A stretch of DNA of 17,687 bases, taken from positions 1-17,687 of the forward strand of contig USPE01000011.1 in the NCBI GenBank assembly GCA_900556545.1, written 5' to 3'. Position 1 is the first letter of the stretch; the number at the start of each line of letters is the position of its first letter. The notes beneath the pieces are model-generated. The model saw only the letters and a list, made by a program, of their open reading frames with translations. It was not told the DNA's origin and searched no databases. Source of the DNA: an uncultured Peptococcaceae bacterium. Lineage in GTDB: Bacteria; Bacillota; Peptococcia; Peptococcales; Peptococcaceae. Of the stretch, positions 13,082 to 17,687 are shown piece after piece. The position numbers were made by a program, and so were the translations under genes.

Positions 13082-14713
13082 ATGAAGTTTGAACAGAAAT
13101 TGAAAAAACTGACTCAGGAGGAAATCTGGCAGGAGTATTGCGGATTTTTGGATTTATCTATAGAAGAGTATATGCAGATTCAAAATCGTTTGATGCAGGA
13201 ACAGATTATGCTGTGGGGCAAAAGTGCATTGGGGCAGCGGTTTTTACATGGCAGGGAAATTACCACCATTGATGAATTTCGTCAGGTGATACCGTTGACT
13301 TCTTATGAGGATTATGCTGATGTTTTGCTTCAAAAACGGGGCGATGTATTGCCCGATGAGCCTATTATCTGGATTCAGACCACTTGGGAGGGCGGACGTC
13401 ACCCTATAAAAGTGGCGCCGTATACCAAAAGCATGTTGGATACATATCGCAATAATATTTTGGCTTGCATGATTTTATCTACAACAGAAGAAAAAGGTGT
13501 GTTTGATGTTCGTGCTTACGACACTTTTTTATACGGATTGGCACCGTTGCCTTATGCGACAGGGCTGTTTCCCCTCGCCTTGAATGATGAAATTTCCATA
13601 CAGTTTTTGCCGCCTGTTAAGGAGGCGGTTGCCATGTCTTTTGGCGAACGTAATGTAAAAGGATTTAAGATGGGGCTTTCTAAAGGAATTGATTTTTTCT
13701 TTGGTTTGGGGAGCGTTGCTTATTTTGTTAGCCTGAGTCTTACCGAGCTGGGATCTTCCGGCGGTGGTAAGAGCAGTGTTATGTCCTGCTCCGTTCCTAT
13801 GCTGGCGCGGTTGCTGCATGCACAATATTGCTGTAAAAAAGAACATAGGCAGCTATTGCCTAAGGATTTATTTAAGCTAAAAGGATTTATGGTGGCGGGC
13901 ACAGACAACCACTGTTATAAAGATGATTTGGAATATTTGTGGGGCATTCGTCCTATGGAGCTGTTTGCAGGTACAGAACCAAGCTGCATTGGAACAGAAA
14001 CCTGGACCCGGGATGGGATGTATTTCTTCCCGGACACCTGTTTTTATGAATTTATTCCGGAAGCGGAAATGGAGCGGAATTTATCCGATCCGTCTTATCA
14101 GCCTAAAACCTGCCTGATGAATGAGGTGATGCCCGGCGAGAAATATGAACTGGTGATTTCTGTGCTGAAGGGCGGCGCATTTGTGCGTTATCGGGTAGGA
14201 GATGTATACCGCTGTGTGGGTTTGGAAAATCAGGCGGATCATACTCGGATTCCCCGGTTTCATTACATCGATCGAATTCCGACGATTATAGATATTGCCG
14301 GTTTTACACGGATTTCTGAGCATTCTATTGCCAGTGTGATAGAATTATCCCGTCTGGATATTGTAAACTGGATAGCCATGAAAGAATATAATGAAGAGAA
14401 ACGGCCGCTGCTGCATCTTTATGTGGAAATGGCACCAAATTGTCTGGCAACACAGGCGGTCAGCAAAGAAATTTTACGGGAGCATATGAGCGTCTACTTT
14501 AAATATGTAGATCAGGATTATACGGATTTGAAACGGATTTTGGGTGTTGACCCTTTAGAGATCACTATCTTGAAGTGCGGCAGCTTCGCCGCCTATGAGC
14601 AGCACAGCGGAAAGCAGCTGCGTAAAATGAACCCGTCGGTTTATGAAGTAAAAGAATTGCTGCAGATGCAGATGACAGTAGATTGGGCATACAGAGGAGG
14701 AAGGACAACATGA
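13082..14713 (+). CDS. GH3-like acyl-adenylate amide synthetase homologue
   Basis: 543 residues, cytosolic, no membrane segments. It begins at ATG 13082, immediately after the preceding TAA, with GGTGA just upstream. It resembles the GH3 family of the ANL adenylating enzymes: an N-terminal region with ITTIDEFRQVIPLTSYEDY (60-78), a loop where the Ser/Thr-rich nucleotide motif is expected but reads IQTTWEGGRHPIK (98-110), FAGTEPSCIGTE (295-306) in the place of the aromatic-Gly-x-Glu motif, and FVRYRVGDVYRC (367-378) with the conserved Arg-x-Gly-Asp. FHYIDRIPTIIDIAGFTRISE (in parts 393-413) leads into the C-terminal subdomain. Plant GH3 enzymes join acids such as auxin to amino acids via AMP intermediates. 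Bacterial homologues are mostly uncharacterised. The first loop lacks the usual SSGTTxGxxK pattern, so activity or nucleotide preference may differ. Its stop overlaps the next gene by ATGA. Confidence 0.75.
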   Translation: MKFEQKLKKLTQEEIWQEYCGFLDLSIEEYMQIQNRLMQEQIMLWGKSALGQRFLHGREITTIDEFRQVIPLTSYEDYADVLLQKRGDVLPDEPIIWIQTTWEGGRHPIKVAPYTKSMLDTYRNNILACMILSTTEEKGVFDVRAYDTFLYGLAPLPYATGLFPLALNDEISIQFLPPVKEAVAMSFGERNVKGFKMGLSKGIDFFFGLGSVAYFVSLSLTELGSSGGGKSSVMSCSVPMLARLLHAQYCCKKEHRQLLPKDLFKLKGFMVAGTDNHCYKDDLEYLWGIRPMELFAGTEPSCIGTETWTRDGMYFFPDTCFYEFIPEAEMERNLSDPSYQPKTCLMNEVMPGEKYELVISVLKGGAFVRYRVGDVYRCVGLENQADHTRIPRFHYIDRIPTIIDIAGFTRISEHSIASVIELSRLDIVNWIAMKEYNEEKRPLLHLYVEMAPNCLATQAVSKEILREHMSVYFKYVDQDYTDLKRILGVDPLEITILKCGSFAAYEQHSGKQLRKMNPSVYEVKELLQMQMTVDWAYRGGRTT

Positions 14714-17253
14714 CGAAAGACTATGCGTTTATATCAACCATTGCCTTGGTTTGCTATGTCTTTTTGCTGCTGACCTTTCTGGCCGCCAAAAAGAATAAGC
14801 TGATTCATACTTTTATGCTGGTGCTTATATGTATGATTGTGTGGACCGGCGGTTCTTTTGGTATGCGCAGTCTTTTCTGGCCTGGTGTTGATTTTTGGTA
14901 TCATGTTTCTATTTTGGGTTTGACGCTGGCGCCCTATGCTTTTTTTCGATTTAGTCAGGAATTTGTAGGAGTGAGCACACCGTTTTGGTGTAAGTTTTGG
15001 CTTATCCTGGCTTGTTTTGCCAATGGCTTTAATATTTTAACCAGCAGTCTTTTGGCACCGCCGGAGTTGGTGACAGCGGCTGATGGTACGGTCTCGTTTA
15101 TTTATCATATAACCTGGAAGGTTTTGATTTTGTACGGTGTAACCTTTGGGGTTAGTGTACAGATGTTTTATTTATTGTGGAAACAGGGCAAGCAGGATGA
15201 AATGATCCGCCATCAGTTTATTCCCGTTGTGGCAGGCATTTTATTGCTGTATGTCGGTAATGTTGTAATTTTTCTGCCTTGGTTTAAAGGAATTCCGGTG
15301 GATATTTTGGCCGGAGTTGTCAATGTATTTTGTCTGTTTTATGTGCTGTATGCCCGACGCATGTTTAAGTTGACCTTGTTAGTCTCAAAGGGCAGCTGCT
15401 ACATGATTGCGGCGGTTTGTTCGCTGGCGTTGTTCAGCAACACGGCATTTCCGTTATATCGATTTTTGCGGACAAATTTTCAGTTTGAAGAAACTACCGG
15501 TATTTTATTGATTTCTGTCATTTTTTTGGCTGCTACCTTGTTGATTTATCAATTACTGAAGCAGCTGATTGATAAGGTTTTTATCCGTGAGGAAATTGCC
15601 CGCTCGGAAACGTTAAAAGAATTTAGTACAGCGGTATCAAAAAGTTTAAAGATAGATGAAATTTTAGATACGATGGTGCAGGTAATTCAGGATACTATTG
15701 GTGTAAAAAAGGTGTATGTTTGCTTGCCCAATCGTAACGACAGTGAGTATGCCGTTACTTACAGTACCAGCCCTTTGGATAAACGCAGTTATTATTTTAA
15801 AGCGGATAATCCTATTGTTTTGTGGCTGATTCAGCATAACAGCAGTTTGCTGCTGAAGGATTTTCGCCGGACAGTGGCCTACAAGTCTATGTGGGAAGAA
15901 GAAAAAAGTATGCTGCAGAATTTGGAAATCGAATGTCTGGTGCCGTTAATGGAAGAACGTATGCTGGTGGGCTTTATTATGCTGACCGGCAAAGAGAAAA
16001 ACGCAAATTTTACCTATGATGATCTCAATTTTCTGGATTCTATTCGCGCCATCAGTTCTATCGCGGTTAAGAATTCTCATCTTTATGAAAAGGTTTATCT
16101 GGAAGCACGTACCGATGATTTGACAAATCTGCTCAACCGAAAATATTTTTACGAGATTTTGGAACGGGAGCTGGAGCAGGAACAAAAGCGCAATGGTTCT
16201 CTCAGCTTGATTCTTGTCAGTGTGGATGATTTTAAGTTGTATAATCAGCTGTATGGCACGGAAGAAGGCGATCAGGCGCTGCGGCAGGTGGCGTTGGTAA
16301 TGCAGGCCTGTGTGGGGGAAAATGGTTATATTGCGCGGTACAATGGCAAAGAATTTGCTGTGATATTGCCGCAGTATGATGTATTGGCTGCCAAGGCAGT
16401 GGCCAATAATATCCGGCAGCAGGTAGTGGATATTAACAAACAGCAGCGCAATCCGCTGTATCGGCAAAAGGTGCTGACGGTAAGTGCAGGCATTTGTTCT
16501 ATTCCCTATGCGGCCAGCAATATGAAGCAGTTAATGGATAATGCAGATTTGGCCTTGTATCAGGCTAAACGCAGCGGTAAAAATAAAGTGGTGATTTATT
16601 CGATTGGTGAGGTAAGGGATGACCGTGCCAATGCAGCTGAAGGCGGCACCGGGTATCAGGAAGGTATTTATTCCGAATATGCATCCACTATTTATGCGCT
16701 GACAGCCACCATTGACACCAAAGACCATTATACGTTCAGCCATTCCAAAAATGTATCTGCTTATGCCACCAATTTTGCTCGATGCTATGGTTTAAACGGC
16801 GAAAGCGTGGCGATCATTCAGGAGGCTGGTTTGCTGCATGATATTGGCAAAATCGGCATACCGGAGCATATTTTGAACAAACCGGGCCGTCTGGAATCAG
16901 AAGAATATGAAATCATGAAGCAGCATGTGGAAAACTCCATCGGCATTATTCGGCATCTGCCATCGCTTGATTATGTAATTCCGGCAGTGATTGGGCATCA
17001 TGAGCGGTGGGACGGCAACGGGTATCCGCGGCGGATTGCCGGTGAGGACATTCCTTTGTCTGCCCGCATTTTGTGTATTGCAGATAGTTTTGATGCCATG
17101 GTTTCCCGGCGTTCTTATAAAGAACCTTATTCGGTAGAAAAAGCACTGCAAATTATTGAAAAAGAAGCAGGCCATCAGTTTGATCCCAAATTGGCGCCTT
17201 TGTTTGTGCAGATGGTGCGGGAAGGTACCATTCGTCCTAATTTAGAAGAATAG
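14710..17253 (+). CDS. membrane GAF-degenerate GGDEF-HD-GYP c-di-GMP phosphodiesterase
   Basis: 847 residues. ATG 14710 overlaps the previous stop (ATGA) and has GAGGAGG (14694-14700) upstream; an earlier TTG at 14683 lacks an RBS. Eight or nine membrane helices lie in residues 4-283, resembling the 7TM sensor region of histidine kinases. A GAF-like domain follows at about 300-460. The GGDEF domain (465-632) is degenerate: the motif is NGKEF (545-549) and the metal Asp of DxDxFK is Ser (SVDDFK, 504-509), so both metal ligands are lost, and no RxxD inhibitory site is seen. The HD-GYP domain (655-840) is complete: HS (678-679), LLHDIGKIGIP (708-718), MKQHV with His739, HHERWDGNGYP (763-773) and RILCIADSFDAM. 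HD-GYP proteins hydrolyse c-di-GMP. The predicted role is a sensor-controlled phosphodiesterase whose GGDEF part may only bind GTP to tune it. A terminator follows within 12 bases of the stop. Confidence 0.92.
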   Translation: MTKDYAFISTIALVCYVFLLLTFLAAKKNKLIHTFMLVLICMIVWTGGSFGMRSLFWPGVDFWYHVSILGLTLAPYAFFRFSQEFVGVSTPFWCKFWLILACFANGFNILTSSLLAPPELVTAADGTVSFIYHITWKVLILYGVTFGVSVQMFYLLWKQGKQDEMIRHQFIPVVAGILLLYVGNVVIFLPWFKGIPVDILAGVVNVFCLFYVLYARRMFKLTLLVSKGSCYMIAAVCSLALFSNTAFPLYRFLRTNFQFEETTGILLISVIFLAATLLIYQLLKQLIDKVFIREEIARSETLKEFSTAVSKSLKIDEILDTMVQVIQDTIGVKKVYVCLPNRNDSEYAVTYSTSPLDKRSYYFKADNPIVLWLIQHNSSLLLKDFRRTVAYKSMWEEEKSMLQNLEIECLVPLMEERMLVGFIMLTGKEKNANFTYDDLNFLDSIRAISSIAVKNSHLYEKVYLEARTDDLTNLLNRKYFYEILERELEQEQKRNGSLSLILVSVDDFKLYNQLYGTEEGDQALRQVALVMQACVGENGYIARYNGKEFAVILPQYDVLAAKAVANNIRQQVVDINKQQRNPLYRQKVLTVSAGICSIPYAASNMKQLMDNADLALYQAKRSGKNKVVIYSIGEVRDDRANAAEGGTGYQEGIYSEYASTIYALTATIDTKDHYTFSHSKNVSAYATNFARCYGLNGESVAIIQEAGLLHDIGKIGIPEHILNKPGRLESEEYEIMKQHVENSIGIIRHLPSLDYVIPAVIGHHERWDGNGYPRRIAGEDIPLSARILCIADSFDAMVSRRSYKEPYSVEKALQIIEKEAGHQFDPKLAPLFVQMVREGTIRPNLEE

Positions 17254-17264
17254 TAACATAAGAG

Positions 17265-17319
17265 GCTCTATCATAAATGCTGAAGCAGTGTGTATCAGCA
17301 TTTGTGGATAGAGCTTTTT
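17265..17319 (+). terminator. intrinsic terminator of the HD-GYP operon
   Basis: GCTCTATC (17265-17272) pairs with GATAGAGC (17307-17314), continued by AAATGCTGA (17275-17283) with TCAGCATTT (17295-17303). It is followed by CTTTTTG. Confidence 0.9.
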
Positions 17320-17548
17320 GTTGTCTGTGCAGCAATTTGGTATCTGCTGTGAAAAAATTTTCTCTTTCATATAAAGAAATTGGTTAAATTTGGTTTGCAT
17401 TTTAAGATAATTGGTTTTATACTGAACATAATTAATAATAATTGATAAGATATGATTATGGGAAAAAGATTTATGAGAAGTATTTTCTATTCCGAATACT
17501 TAGGATTTTTGCTTTGCAGGTTTAAAATTTATACATTTTCTGCACAAC
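17320..17548. other. AT-rich intergenic stretch
   Basis: No supported gene. A + strand frame from ATG 17452 to 17592 would give 46 residues but has no RBS and runs through the minus-strand terminator hairpin. A small inverted repeat AAGTATT/AATACTT (17478-17484, 17495-17501) followed by AGGATTTTT could end a short transcript from the promoter-like site at 17395. Confidence 0.4.
17395..17423 (+). promoter_or_regulatory. possible promoter in terminal intergenic region
   Basis: TTGCAT (17395-17400), a 17-base spacer and TATACT (17418-17423). The hexamers are good, but in AT-rich DNA chance matches occur and no gene with an RBS follows in the window. Confidence 0.35.
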
Positions 17549-17590
17549 AAAAAAAGTGGTTATATAGTAGAAAACTACTACATAACCACT
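17549..17590 (-). terminator. terminator of a convergent minus-strand gene
   Basis: AGTGGTTATATAGTAG (17555-17570) pairs with CTACTACATAACCACT (17575-17590) around an AAAA loop, with one mismatch. Seven A (17549-17555) on the left read as a T run on the minus strand, so the terminator faces transcripts coming from the right edge. On the + strand no T run follows. Confidence 0.75.
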
Positions 17591-17628
17591 AAATATGTGT
17601 TATAAATCAGTATCTGAAAATGTATAAT

Positions 17629-17687
17629 CTATCGGACAATATCTGTTGCAGCGTCCACACGCTGCTCTGGACAGCAGCTGCACGTAT
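17629..17687 (-). CDS. possible 3' end of minus-strand gene, cut by window
   Basis: On the minus strand the last bases are GC-richer than their surroundings and open in all three frames. One frame ends at TAG (17629-17631) with ...CPEQRVDAATDIVR, where the composition changes to AT-rich. Another runs on to a TAA nearer the hairpin with ...ACGRCNRYCPIDYTF. The frame cannot be fixed from about 60 bases. The terminator just downstream supports that a gene ends here. Confidence 0.25.
   Translation of the reverse strand, partial: TCSCCPEQRVDAATDIVR

Noticed and set aside
17452..17592. 46-residue + strand frame MIMGKRFMRS... in the terminal intergenic region
   Set aside because: No RBS, and it passes through the whole minus-strand terminator. 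It is probably a chance frame despite a promoter-like site upstream.

Overview
The window looks like the chromosome of a gut-type Firmicute. The order ispE - GntR/FCD regulator - spoVG, the moderate base composition and the strong AGGAGG-type ribosome binding sites (RBSs) fit the class Negativicutes (for example the Phascolarctobacterium/Acidaminococcus group) or a related clostridial lineage. This assignment is inference from gene content; there is no rRNA or other marker in the window. All confident genes are on the + strand.

Region 1 (1-8440) is a surface-adhesin locus. An extended -10 promoter near 355 and a hairpin-rich leader precede a 159-residue protein with two similar halves. A T-poor, GC-rich spacer follows, then a huge secreted protein: signal peptide, von Willebrand A (vWA) domain, about 13 SpaA/Cna_B-like modules, a helix-rich C-terminal insert, Pro/Glu repeats and a PQTG sorting-type tail. 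The reading frame of this giant is broken at 1536-1539, exactly in the metal-binding DxSxS motif of the vWA domain. Lack of one A, or an uncorrected -1 shift, separates the signal peptide (1129-1596) from the rest (1539-8318). Restored, the protein would have about 2396 residues. A clear terminator follows at 8408.

Region 2 (8441-9655) holds an Rpn/YhgA-like PD-(D/E)XK nuclease (PF04754 type) with a TTG start. It contains an in-frame internal ATG with a strong RBS that would make a separate 74-residue C-terminal product, the arrangement known for E. coli rpnA, where the short product is the antitoxin.

Region 3 (9660-12255) is housekeeping: a promoter and hairpin leader, ispE (isoprenoid synthesis) overlapping a GntR/FCD regulator, a strong terminator, then spoVG alone with its own terminator.

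Region 4 (12395-17319) is a tight three-gene operon: a small membrane methyltransferase of the isoprenylcysteine methyltransferase (ICMT)-like type, a GH3-like acyl-adenylate/amide synthetase with a degenerate nucleotide loop, and a membrane-bound GAF - degenerate GGDEF - intact HD-GYP protein predicted to hydrolyse c-di-GMP. Junctions are 0 nt and a 4-nt ATGA overlap, so the three are probably translationally coupled. The combination of a lipid-like methyltransferase, an adenylating enzyme and a c-di-GMP hydrolase is the best candidate for an undescribed functional module here.

The right end (17320-17687) is AT-rich and non-coding. It contains a possible + strand promoter and a strong terminator pointing to the minus strand, implying a convergent gene whose 3' end lies at the window edge.
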